DNA from: Purpureocillium takamizusanense
Taxonomy: Eukaryota > Ascomycota > Sordariomycetes > Hypocreales > Ophiocordycipitaceae
Length of the DNA: 64,000 bases
Assembly: GCF_022605165.1 (NCBI RefSeq)
Contig: NC_063078.1
Span: 1 to 64,000 of the forward strand
Direction: 5' to 3'
The notes beneath the pieces were generated by a model. It did not search any database. It worked only from the letters and a program-made list of their open reading frames with translations, and was not told the DNA's origin. Below, piece after piece: positions 18,515-27,502 of this stretch. A program made the position numbers and the translations under genes. The first letter of the stretch is position 1, and every line of letters begins with the position of its first letter.

Positions 18515-20908
18515 ATGAGCGCACAGGGGGACCATGATGCGTGGAGAGAGGTGGCAGCTGAGGTGGCGGGGTGGACCATGACGGCGTGCGAGAGCACGCG
18601 TGGACTCGCAGAAGTGAGCATGGCCCAGGTGCGTGGCGAGTCGGGCTCCGGCAAGACGACATACCTGCCGTGGATGCTCTGGTCGGCGGTGACGGAGAAG
18701 GACCCGGACACTCTGGTGTTATGGGCGGGCGAGGAGGTCGAGGCCGGGCGCCTGCTGTGCCTCCGGGACGGCGAGACGGACCACGCGCGACGGCGGTGGC
18801 ACGGGGACGAGACGACCAGGGTGACCGGCCGAAGGGACAAGGCCAAGTTCCCGCTGGGCATCTCGTCGTTTAGCGCTGCGGGCCGCTTGTTCGCAGCTCA
18901 CGAGAAAGAGTACGTGCATACGAGCCGGACCAAGTGGGGGACGATCAGCGAGACGCAGCGACTGCCGGGGCGCGTGATGCTGGTGGTGGACACGCAGCCG
19001 GAAATGCCGGGCGACATGGTGTTCCTGCTCGTGGCGGCCCTGGCGTGGGCGCGGCCGGCGCGCGGAGGGACCAACGCCCGACGGCTCTCCATTGTGCTCG
19101 TGTCGTCCGAGTTCCTGCCGAGCAACGTGGAGGAGGTCGCCGCCCGCTACGAGGCTGCCACTCGTGCGCCGGTGCCGAGGCGGACGTTCGACTTGCCCGC
19201 TCGGCACGCGGGACACGTCAAGGTTCGACGCCTGCGCAGTAACGAGACGGCGAGGAGGGTCACGGATCTGTGCGCCGAGAGCCTTGCAGAAGGTCCCGTG
19301 GCCATCATCAACTTTACCGGCGAGAACTGGCTGTGCGACCGACTCAGGGCCTTCTCGCTGCCCGGGCTCAGCCGCGTGTCGGACGTGGCGCGGCCGATCG
19401 TTGAGGACGCCTCCGACGGCGCGGCGCGAGACGACCGGGCGAAGCAGGCGTGGAAGAACCTGGACGCGGCCATGACGGCCAAGGGCGAGTCGGGGTGCAC
19501 CCTCTTCCACTTGGACCCGACCTGGCGAGTGCCGGCGGCGTTGCGGGGATTCAGGGGCGTGCACGTCCTGGCGCCGCAGTCGGCGGCCCGCGTGATACGC
19601 GACGGCGTCTGGGCTCCCGAGGTCACGGCCGACATGTCTCTATACCGAGACGACAGGAAGTACGTGCTTTCTTGGGGGCGGAGGGCCTTTGGCCTTATGG
19701 GATCGGGCCTGCCGAATGTCACGGTTCACATCGTGACGACGGGCGACGAAGACACCGACGACCACGACGACGACCACGTGGAGGAGGTGCGCAAATACCT
19801 GGACGCCGCCACCGCTCGGAGGCGAGTTCATATACATGGCCCTTGGCTGGACGGTTTCATCGTTATGCTCGGCAGCCTCGGCGAGCGAATTTGGAACCCG
19901 GTGCACGTGGTGGCGGCACTGGCATATGCCAACGCCATGATCGACTCCGAGGAACGCCTGAAGCGCCTCTACGGAATACGGTGGAGGCGCGGCCAAGGCG
20001 GTTCGACGGCGGCCATTCCCGACGTCGACATGGGCCGGCACCAGGCCCATCTGTTGCGGGTCTGCCTCGTCCTGTTTCGATACGATATGCGCCTGGCGTG
20101 GCTGGTTGCCTCGGACCCCGTCACGCCTGACGTAGTAACGCTCAAGGCCATGATCGCGTGCATGGTCTCCTCGGGCCTGAAAGAGATGGTTCTCGTCCGC
20201 AACAGCCCGCAAGACCACAGGAATATGTTATGGACGGGGCTCGCGCGGGTGGGAGGTGAGCTAAGCGCCTGGGTCAACATGCCCTTTGCCGACCTGTGGG
20301 TTCGCCTGGCCTTTTGGCAACTGGGATCGGAGTGCGGCTATACGCACTCGGGCGCCGTGCCCGGCCACGCGCAGGCGATACAGCCTAAGTTCTTCCCGTC
20401 TGGAGGCAAGATGTTGGTGGGCCTCGGCATCGCCGCCTGCAAGCGCGCGGACCTGGCCCTGCAGGTGGTCCGCGCCCAGCTTCAGGACCGCGGCGTCGTC
20501 CTGCGACGCCCTCGGTGTCGTGGCGAGCCACTGCTCGTGGCGGCCCGGGACCTGGAGAGGCTGCAGGTTCAGCTGCTAGAGGCGTTTCCCTACCATATTT
20601 CGGCAGTGACCTCGAGGCAGCTTGCGGCTCGTGACGAAGACGTCAAGGGCCTCTGTTTCTCGACGAGGATTGAGACGTGGTTCCTTCCCGATGCGTTACC
20701 CGTGGCCAGGGCGTCGCAAGCGGACGCCGAGGCCAGCATCGGTCTCATCTTCTGCCACGAGCTATACAGGGATGCTACCGAGTGCTCCCTCGTTGCCCAC
20801 GACTGGACCGTAATCCCCGTCGACGTGGTCCGCAAGATGCTCCAGGCCCATGGAGCTTCCATGTCGTCGCTACCCGACCTAGTGCGCCGCAGGCCCAACA
20901 TATATTAA
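18515..20908 (+). CDS. DExH-helicase-like protein with intact P-loop (island gene G)
   Basis: A 797-residue protein from the ATG at 18515. An in-frame ATG at 18374 exists, but the stretch between looks like leader. Residues 41-48 form a Walker A motif, GESGSGKT, followed by TYLPW exactly as in DEAH/DExH RNA helicases. A TLVLWAGEEVEA strand resembles motif Ia. About 110 residues after the P-loop, VMLVVDTQPEM occupies the motif II position but lacks the usual D-E-x-H. A further 35 residues on, IVLVSSEF sits where motif III (S-A-T) belongs. The spacing therefore fits a superfamily 2 core, but the catalytic Glu/His are replaced, so it may bind NTP without normal hydrolysis. The C-terminal half has no recognised domain but matches gene F. 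Single exon. Confidence 0.78.
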   Translation: MSAQGDHDAWREVAAEVAGWTMTACESTRGLAEVSMAQVRGESGSGKTTYLPWMLWSAVTEKDPDTLVLWAGEEVEAGRLLCLRDGETDHARRRWHGDETTRVTGRRDKAKFPLGISSFSAAGRLFAAHEKEYVHTSRTKWGTISETQRLPGRVMLVVDTQPEMPGDMVFLLVAALAWARPARGGTNARRLSIVLVSSEFLPSNVEEVAARYEAATRAPVPRRTFDLPARHAGHVKVRRLRSNETARRVTDLCAESLAEGPVAIINFTGENWLCDRLRAFSLPGLSRVSDVARPIVEDASDGAARDDRAKQAWKNLDAAMTAKGESGCTLFHLDPTWRVPAALRGFRGVHVLAPQSAARVIRDGVWAPEVTADMSLYRDDRKYVLSWGRRAFGLMGSGLPNVTVHIVTTGDEDTDDHDDDHVEEVRKYLDAATARRRVHIHGPWLDGFIVMLGSLGERIWNPVHVVAALAYANAMIDSEERLKRLYGIRWRRGQGGSTAAIPDVDMGRHQAHLLRVCLVLFRYDMRLAWLVASDPVTPDVVTLKAMIACMVSSGLKEMVLVRNSPQDHRNMLWTGLARVGGELSAWVNMPFADLWVRLAFWQLGSECGYTHSGAVPGHAQAIQPKFFPSGGKMLVGLGIAACKRADLALQVVRAQLQDRGVVLRRPRCRGEPLLVAARDLERLQVQLLEAFPYHISAVTSRQLAARDEDVKGLCFSTRIETWFLPDALPVARASQADAEASIGLIFCHELYRDATECSLVAHDWTVIPVDVVRKMLQAHGASMSSLPDLVRRRPNIY

Positions 20909-21332
20909 ACTTGGGCAATGCAGATTGTGTGTACGTATATATAGATTCTAAATGAAGTGATTCCGCAACGTCCATGTACGCCTACCGTCTTGAAACTGTC
21001 TACTACATGTCTACGTCTGCCGAGCCCGTCAAGACTCCATCTACGGTATATAGCAATGACCATCCCCGCTACTGCACGTAGACCGCGGTGGCTTCCTAGC
21101 GCGTAACCTACTAGTCTTAATAACCGCGCACACGGTCGGCTGGGAACTGGGCCATCGGCGCACCAAGAACGGCTCGGGGGTAGCAAGCAGGGACGCATAC
21201 ACACTCGTTGACCAGACCGTGAAGCAAAAGGTGATGTAGGCGTTCTATATACTACTACATACTACTCAGGTCCTTGGCCTCTTCGAGGCTGGGCGCATAG
21301 TCGGCATGGACCTGTCCCGTGTCTGTCGTCGG
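20909..21332. other. convergent intergenic region, genes G and H
   Basis: About 420 nt between two stop codons. No gene is seen. It presumably contains both 3' untranslated regions. Confidence 0.4.
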
Positions 21333-24239
21333 CTAATTGCCGCCTGCATCTGCGTCTCCATCGTCCTCACCCGAGTCGCTTGCGTCTTGGTCCGATAGCG
21401 CCCACGGCTCAGCGCCCTGGAGCTGTCGGACTTCGTGGGCCACCTGTACAAGTTCTCTCACCCAGAGATGTCCTCGTGCGTAGGAAGTCACCTGCTCGAC
21501 GGCAGTCCGCATGAAAGCCGTGGCCCAATCCAGGCCATTGACCAGGTTGGTCGCCATGGCCAAGAGGGCCGTCACCTGTCTGGCCCATTCGACGTTGTGT
21601 GCCGCCAGCTGTGTCCTACCAGGCCATTCTTCACCATCGATGATGTTCATTGCCTCGAGGCCAGCGAGTCGTGCGGCTATCCGGGGGACCAGAGGCGCCA
21701 CCTGCCCGAGGGAGTGTCCTCCGTCGGCGTTGGCTGGGTCCGCGGCCGAGGACGCCATGCTGTCGAGTCGGTCGACGTCAAACTTGACCGCGTTAATGCA
21801 GCGCTTGATGGCTTGGCGGACGCTGCGCGTGTCCCAGTCGTCCGACTCTCCGCCTTCCAGGAGGCGGGACACGCGGTCGTAGAGGTCCTTATGCCCCGTG
21901 TGAACGGTGCCAAGGCGAGGAAGCAAGAGGTCGTGGATCTTTCGAAGTGTCTCCTTTGAGACGCGGGTCGCCACTAGTAGGGAAGCGGTCTGGGGTACTC
22001 GCCGCGATCTGGCCCACACATCGTGCTTGGCCTTGTCCTTCTCGGCGTCCGTCATGACGACCCATTTGCTGAAATCAGGGGCGCCCACAACGGTGAGGCC
22101 CAGGTTGCGGTCCGTTGTCAACAGGAGGTCCTGGCCCTCTGGGGTAAATAGGCCCATGTGGGCAAGCATGGGCTTGTTTCGATACGACGCCGACATCATG
22201 GCCGCCTTGACGTCGGGCGCGATGGTCCTGCTTATAGCGATGAAGCGTTGTCCCGACGAGTTCACCAGGATGACATCGTCCAGAGCACTGTCGTCGTCCG
22301 CATCCTCGTCGGTGGCGCTCAGGTCCGCAATTGCCTCGGTGGGTGAAAAGATGGCAGGCCAGACGGGCCCCGCGACGCGGCCAAACCGACCATAGATGGT
22401 CTTTGGGCCCGGGGTGGACTCGTCGTAGAGGCTGGCGGGGTCGTCCAGTAGCTCCTGGGGCACGTCGAGGACCTCGCCGCCAAAGAAACACGTCTCCACG
22501 ACAAGGGCGGGCAGGACGGTGCTCTGGAAGGCGCCGCCTTCGCCAGAGCCCATGGCGCAGCGGTATGTCGGCAGTCCGTACGGGGGGAAGTAGCCAACGC
22601 CCAGGACGGCATGGATCGTCGGCGTGGGCGCGGGGAGGCTGTACGAGCCGTTAAAGGTGGGCGACGCGATGTGGCCGAGCATGGTGCCAGGGAGGGCGGG
22701 GAAACGGTAGTCGGCGTCGATGGTGCGGTGCCTGGACCCGATTCCGGCCATGGCCTGGCGTACGGTCGCCTCGTTGAGCATGCCCTCCTTGACCTGGAAG
22801 AGTCGGCCGCGGCGCAAGTCTTTGAGGTAGGCATGGTGGCAGAAGCGGAAGAAGTGGGGGTACTCGACCCAGTCCATGTAGTCGCTCAGGGCAAGCCAGT
22901 GGGACATGTAGACTAGGCAGACCTCGAGGCTCGGGACCGGCACCTCCCAGGCGCGCGACTCGTTGGCGGCAGCATTCGTCCAGGCACCGGCCGTGGCCGC
23001 CTTGATCTTGCTCGCAAACGGCTCCCTGCCGTAGTCCGTGGTGGCGAGGAGGTCAAAGTAGAGAAACAGCGCCAGGACCATGTAGTTTGCGCTCAGGAGA
23101 TCGTGTGGATGGGCCCTGGCGACCTGGGCCAGCAGTCGCCGGAGAGTCCGGGGGATAATCAGGAGTGCGAGCGGGGGGAAGTAGTGTAGCGCGCCCATGG
23201 GTCGCTTCTCGCCACGGCATACGGCCACGTCGCCGCTGGGCCTGCGTGGATCCGGAGCCCGGTTTCCGGGACCCTCTGGTCGAGACATGTCTGGGCGGCG
23301 GGACGGGTCGGCGGCCTGCAGCTCATGCGCCTTTGCCGCTTGGATGAACGCCAGGGGCTTGGGCCTGTTGCCGAAGCGAAGGGCCATGACGGACTCGGCA
23401 GAGCGCTCGGTGATCTTGTCGCGGCCTTCCAGGTCGCTTCCCTCGAGTAGTTGATAGACTTGTTGTCTGGTCAGGGGCTCCGTGGGCGCGGACGGCGTGT
23501 CGGCTTGCTCATCCCCCTCGGCGTCTCCCGCGTCCTCCCCGTCGTTGGGCCGCGGGCGCCGCGGCGCCATGGCCTTGTGCGTCTCGCGGGCAAGCTTCTT
23601 GAGTCGGCCGACGTTTCCGGGGACGGCTATGTCGTTGTACATGAGGATGTTTTGTCCCGTCAGCTGGGCCGTGTAGGCCGTCCGTATGTCGATGGCCTTG
23701 AGGTAGTCGCTCTCGGCGTGACGTGAGTTTTTGCCGCAGGCCTTGTACGAGAGAACGGCTGGCTCAAACGTAAAGACGCTGTTGCCGGCGATGAAGTGGG
23801 TTGCCAGCGAGTCGCCTTCCGGGTTGTCCTCGTCCTCCGGGTCCGTCGGCCGGAACCTCATGCGCTGGTGGAGGTTCGGCACGCCACTGGAAGGCTTGTC
23901 CTTCTCACGGAACCTGGGAAACTCGTACATGTTGCAAGCCCGCTTCACAAGACTGACTTGCTTCCAGTCATTGCGGGGACCGTGGACCGTGACCTTGTCG
24001 CCGTTTGGAGTGGTCCATTCGACCTGGCCGAGCAGTTCCACGCCATGTGCGCTCGTCAGAGACTGCGTGATAAACAAGCCCGTCTGTCCTTCTGGGATGT
24101 TGGAAAAGTCCGTGAGGACGATGCGGTCCGGATCGCGCTCGATAACGGCTCGGAGACCGGCCAAGTCGTCGTCACTCAAAAGCCTCCTCCCCTCTGGCAG
24201 GCCCGGGGTCTCGGGTCCCCTTGCGAGTTTGGGGGGCAT
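21333..24239 (-). CDS. 968-residue protein of unknown function (island gene H)
   Basis: A single-exon protein starting MPPKLARGPETPG. I recognise no family. There appear to be two folded regions. The N-terminal about 220 residues are beta-rich with well-spaced Gly/Pro. A long region of about 370-960 contains a Trp/Tyr/His-rich stretch (SDYMDWVEYPHFFRFCHHAYL) and helical segments. They are separated by a charged linker rich in Arg, Asp and Pro (residues about 230-350), and the protein ends in an acidic tail. There is no signal peptide, membrane segment, nucleotide-binding loop or zinc motif. The size, linker arrangement and lack of enzymatic motifs are compatible with a large structural protein, but nothing in the sequence proves that. 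It is convergent with gene G and closes the island on the right. Confidence 0.75.
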   Translation of the reverse strand: MPPKLARGPETPGLPEGRRLLSDDDLAGLRAVIERDPDRIVLTDFSNIPEGQTGLFITQSLTSAHGVELLGQVEWTTPNGDKVTVHGPRNDWKQVSLVKRACNMYEFPRFREKDKPSSGVPNLHQRMRFRPTDPEDEDNPEGDSLATHFIAGNSVFTFEPAVLSYKACGKNSRHAESDYLKAIDIRTAYTAQLTGQNILMYNDIAVPGNVGRLKKLARETHKAMAPRRPRPNDGEDAGDAEGDEQADTPSAPTEPLTRQQVYQLLEGSDLEGRDKITERSAESVMALRFGNRPKPLAFIQAAKAHELQAADPSRRPDMSRPEGPGNRAPDPRRPSGDVAVCRGEKRPMGALHYFPPLALLIIPRTLRRLLAQVARAHPHDLLSANYMVLALFLYFDLLATTDYGREPFASKIKAATAGAWTNAAANESRAWEVPVPSLEVCLVYMSHWLALSDYMDWVEYPHFFRFCHHAYLKDLRRGRLFQVKEGMLNEATVRQAMAGIGSRHRTIDADYRFPALPGTMLGHIASPTFNGSYSLPAPTPTIHAVLGVGYFPPYGLPTYRCAMGSGEGGAFQSTVLPALVVETCFFGGEVLDVPQELLDDPASLYDESTPGPKTIYGRFGRVAGPVWPAIFSPTEAIADLSATDEDADDDSALDDVILVNSSGQRFIAISRTIAPDVKAAMMSASYRNKPMLAHMGLFTPEGQDLLLTTDRNLGLTVVGAPDFSKWVVMTDAEKDKAKHDVWARSRRVPQTASLLVATRVSKETLRKIHDLLLPRLGTVHTGHKDLYDRVSRLLEGGESDDWDTRSVRQAIKRCINAVKFDVDRLDSMASSAADPANADGGHSLGQVAPLVPRIAARLAGLEAMNIIDGEEWPGRTQLAAHNVEWARQVTALLAMATNLVNGLDWATAFMRTAVEQVTSYARGHLWVRELVQVAHEVRQLQGAEPWALSDQDASDSGEDDGDADAGGN

Positions 24240-24786
24240 GTCGAGCGGGGCGGAGAGTCTTGTAGAGCAAGGCCTTTTGCCTATGACAGACTGGTGGATC
24301 GACTAGCCTCTGAAACAGGTCAGTAATGCAGATCCGGGTGTATTTTGCAGGTCGTATTGCCGTACCCGTGTGACGTCGCGGTTGGGGTCGTAGTCTTCTA
24401 GCGTCGTGAAGGCGTCCTCGCGAGCCGGAACCGACTGCCAGTCCCGCATTAGTTTCGTACTGCGACATGCCTTGCTCTGCCCGTTCGTGAAAGGCTGGGA
24501 CACTTGCCGCTTCGTCGTCAATGCGTTTTGCTTTCGAGGCAAGGTATGGCCAAGGACTGGAGAGGGGAGAGGGCGCTACATTCACATCGGCTAGGAACGA
24601 GCAATGGGCTTGCCCATCGAGTGCATGCGAGACCATCGGTAGATGTAGGCGGGTGGGCTATGTTCGGCCATGAATTCACAGGGCGCTGCGTGAAGAACAT
24701 TCTGGCATTTACTTCCGTTTACATCCTGACCCGCTACCGCTAAAGACTCGTGCTGTGAGGAGCCCTACAGGGGGATCATTTCCGCA
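24240..24786. other. leader/promoter of gene H and spacer
   Basis: About 550 nt without a supportable gene. The first part is presumably the leader of gene H; the rest separates it from the Old Yellow Enzyme remnant. Confidence 0.35.
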
Positions 24787-25777
24787 GTGGACTTTGGCCC
24801 TAAAGCCGTGTGTGAACCACTGCGGCTTGAGTTTGGTGGCAAGGCTGCTAGAAGCCGCTTCTTGAAGGCCGCCATGGCCAAGAAACCGTCTACATGTTGG
24901 GACCCTACCATCTTAGAGACTCATGGTGTATCAACGAAGGGACTCGCAAATGCGTATCGCCGATGGGGCGAGGGCAGCATCGGTATCATCTGGACTGGTA
25001 ACACTATGATCAAGTATGATCACCTTGAAGCTGCCGGAAACCCCATTATAGCTGGCGACGTGCTATTTTCTGGCGAGCGTTTCGAAGCCTCGAAATAAAT
25101 GGCGGCTCGCTGGAGAGCCGTGCCAGGATCATCTTCGAGATCACCAATGCCATTCCAAAGCGCGTTCCGGACACGTCCTTTATCCTGTCAAGGTTAACAG
25201 CGTCGAGTTCCAGGAAGGCGGGCTCTCAACCGAAGAGTGCAAGATGTTGTGCACCAAACTGGAAGAACATGGCTTCGATTTCGTGGACCTGTCGGGTGGG
25301 ACATACCAGGAGCCGGCCATGCCTCACAGGCGAGAGTCGACCAAGACGGGGGAGGCTCTATTCCTGGACTTTGCGGAGAAGACTGTCCCCGCATTGAGCA
25401 AGACCAAGGGGTTCGTTGCTGGTGGCCTTCGCACGGTCCCTGCCATGGTCAGGGCGCTCGAGTCTGTTGATGGAATCGGGCTCGGACGGCCGTTGTGCAG
25501 CGAGTTCGACTTGGCCCAGAGGATAATCGATGGGAAGGCCAGTCGTGCCCTCTGCGGCTTGCTTGACGAGCAAGCCTACAACTTGACGAAGATGGCTAGA
25601 AAAGCTGGTGGACAACAGCGATGGCTCGAAGTTTGGGTTTGTGGACATACAAGGACTGACTCTCGAACCGTACGGATCTACCCACCCAGCCGTCGCATCA
25701 CTTGCTTGAAGAAACTCAGAGCCGGTCTGATATTGATCCTCAGATGCGTGCGGCCGGACCAAAGCCATTCGCCATGA
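24787..25777 (+). pseudogene. broken Old Yellow Enzyme (NADH:flavin oxidoreductase)
   Basis: Two blocks of a fungal OYE-type FMN enzyme are visible. The first (24787-25095) reads NRFLKAAM-like residues, WDP, AYRRWGEGSIGIIWTGN, YDHLEAAGNPII and SGERFEA. The second resumes at 25098 in another frame with NGGSLESRARIIFEITNA, changes frame again near 25190, and continues with VNSVEFQEGGLS, GFDFVDLSGGTYQEP, GGLRTV and VDGIGLGRPLC. About 100 residues expected between the blocks, including the active-site His/Asn region, are missing. The C-terminal end degenerates after about 25620. With two frame breaks, a stop and an internal deletion this is a dead gene. Intact relatives have about 400 residues. 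Confidence 0.8.
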
Positions 25778-25790
25778 CCCTAGCGCCTCA

Positions 25791-26948
25791 TCAAGGGGGG
25801 GGGGGGGGGTGTCGAGGCCAGGAATGTGAGGTCTTGCGTGTATCGGGAGGAAGCGAGATGCGTGACACAGGGCTCACCGCACAGAGAATCTGACAGCTCG
25901 TCTGTGTGTGATGAATGGTGATGATGCGGAAGAAGAGGCTAGGCTAGGCTAATCGCTCATAGTGTCGCAGGCATGCATGCTGCCCCACGTGACTCCCTGT
26001 GGGCCCCGACAAGGCAGGCCCGTGGGCCAGCGTCCACTTTCCGTGCGACGTCGTCTCCGCGCGACGTCGACCACCTATACGCTCGCGCGTTGACCAACGA
26101 CTCCCATACCTCCCATAATGAACACGGCATATACGGTATAGACTCAAAGGAACCGCCAAGACTTATATTGCAAGCATGAGCTCCTCTGGACCAAGTCAAG
26201 AGTACAACCCCGCAAGCGGTGGAGTCATCGACCCTTGGATGACGGCCATCTTACATGTAACGATGCTGCCTCAATTGTGCCGCCAGGCATGAGGCGGTGC
26301 TGGAGTTCGAGCAGCCGATACAGCAATCGAACCTCGCAACGAGTTAGAACCATTGGCTAAGGCTCTAGTCTCCACAGTTGAGACCGCAATTGTGATCGTA
26401 TACCACGCATCTACGGCATCCCGTAAGTCGGATATTGTATTACTCCGAGAGATATACTGCCGCAGCGCTCTCTACCGAACTCGGAGGCTCCGAGGCATTT
26501 CGTGAGGATGGATTTGCACGTAGTGGGTTTATTCTCACCGACTAAACGCCAGTCATTTGTAGCAGCTCGCCACGTGCATACATCGCCGTCTTCAATCAAT
26601 TTTGGGGCGCACAGTGGAACAATTGTGCAGGTCCTCTAATTTAGCTCTGCCGACCGATGGAACCGCGCCGATGACCAAAGGAGAAACGTCTTGCGCCTAC
26701 GCGCTTACGCCCGAGGGTGGGGAGGTAAGCGGCTGCACTCTGCTCTTTGGGATTGACCGCGGAGAGGGCTGACCGTATCACATCGATATAGACCAATTTT
26801 GGATTGCACAAAAACGCCTTGTAAGGAGATGGTAACGTGAAGCGCCACATCCTTCAAAATGTATAAGCGGGGAAATCAAGTCGACATTGGGGTCCTCGTC
26901 TGGTACGTTGAAGGGTGGAAACTTGAACGTGCCGTTGACGCTCTGGAA
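25791..26948. other. gene-free stretch with poly-G tract
   Basis: No supportable gene on either strand. A run of about 15 G lies at 25795-25809, and a short GGCTA repeat lies near 25935-25950. The right end is the promoter of the defensin-like gene. Confidence 0.4.
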
Positions 26949-26954
26949 TATAAA
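26949..26954 (+). promoter_or_regulatory. TATA box of the defensin-like gene
   Basis: TATAAA in the context GGAATATAAAGAG, 104 nt before the start codon and followed by a CA-rich leader. The position and match to consensus are good. Confidence 0.6.
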
Positions 26955-27052
26955 GAGCCTCGACTTGACGCCAACACTTGTCCAGACCGTGGTCTATACA
27001 GACACAGACACGACTTCGTCGCCACAACAATCTTGAGGAAACTCGTTTCAGT

Positions 27053-27502
27053 ATGAAGATCATTCTTGTCATCGGCACGTTGGTGGCCATGGCCTCGGCC
27101 GTGTGTCTTCCTTCATTTACCTGCAAAGGCAAGAGTGCAATCGACGACGGATTGTGCGATCTGGTATGCAAACGTCAAGGGAATCCGAAAGGTGGCCGCT
27201 GCGAAAAGAACGACGAATGCTGGCGTTGGACCAATTTTTACATCTGCGCATGCTATCCGATGAAACGGAGCGACACCGGGTTCATCGACGGAGACGCCAT
27301 TATTCGGGATCAAATCATCAACGCCCCTGCAAACACCACAAAGAACGAACTCATGGAAAGAACAACTCAACTAGTCGACAGAAGCTGGTGCTGCGGCATG
27401 AAGCCCCCGTTCGCCGGGCTATGCTGCGAGCTGCACTGCTCGAAAATCGGAAAACTAGGTGGTCAATGCTCCAAGGACGGTGTTTGTACATGTAACCACT
27501 AA
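27053..27502 (+). CDS. secreted two-domain defensin-like (CS-alpha-beta) protein
   Basis: A 149-residue protein from the ATG at 27053. A classical signal peptide (MKIILVIGTLVAMASA) is followed by 16 cysteines in two modules. Module 1 has C35-x3-C39, a Gly-x-Cys gamma-core ending at C50 (GGRC) and C65-x-C67, with C24 as the first Cys and C18/C56 extra. Module 2 has C125-x3-C129, GGQC at 139 and C145-x-C147, with C113/114 as first Cys and C124 extra. This is the exact Cx3C...GxC...CxC signature of CS-alpha-beta defensins, twice. A linker of about 45 residues with an N-glycosylation sequon (NTT) joins them. Intronless, with a TATA box upstream. The likely role is an extracellular antimicrobial or host-interaction peptide; the activity is inferred. 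Confidence 0.85.
   Translation: MKIILVIGTLVAMASAVCLPSFTCKGKSAIDDGLCDLVCKRQGNPKGGRCEKNDECWRWTNFYICACYPMKRSDTGFIDGDAIIRDQIINAPANTTKNELMERTTQLVDRSWCCGMKPPFAGLCCELHCSKIGKLGGQCSKDGVCTCNH

Noticed and set aside
1..24300. Starship-type giant transposon
   Set aside because: No DUF3435-type tyrosine recombinase with its catalytic residues was seen at either side. It could lie beyond the left edge, so this is not excluded, only unsupported.
24303..24542. 79-codon minus-strand frame upstream of gene H
   Set aside because: Short, without similarity, and placed where the leader of gene H is expected.
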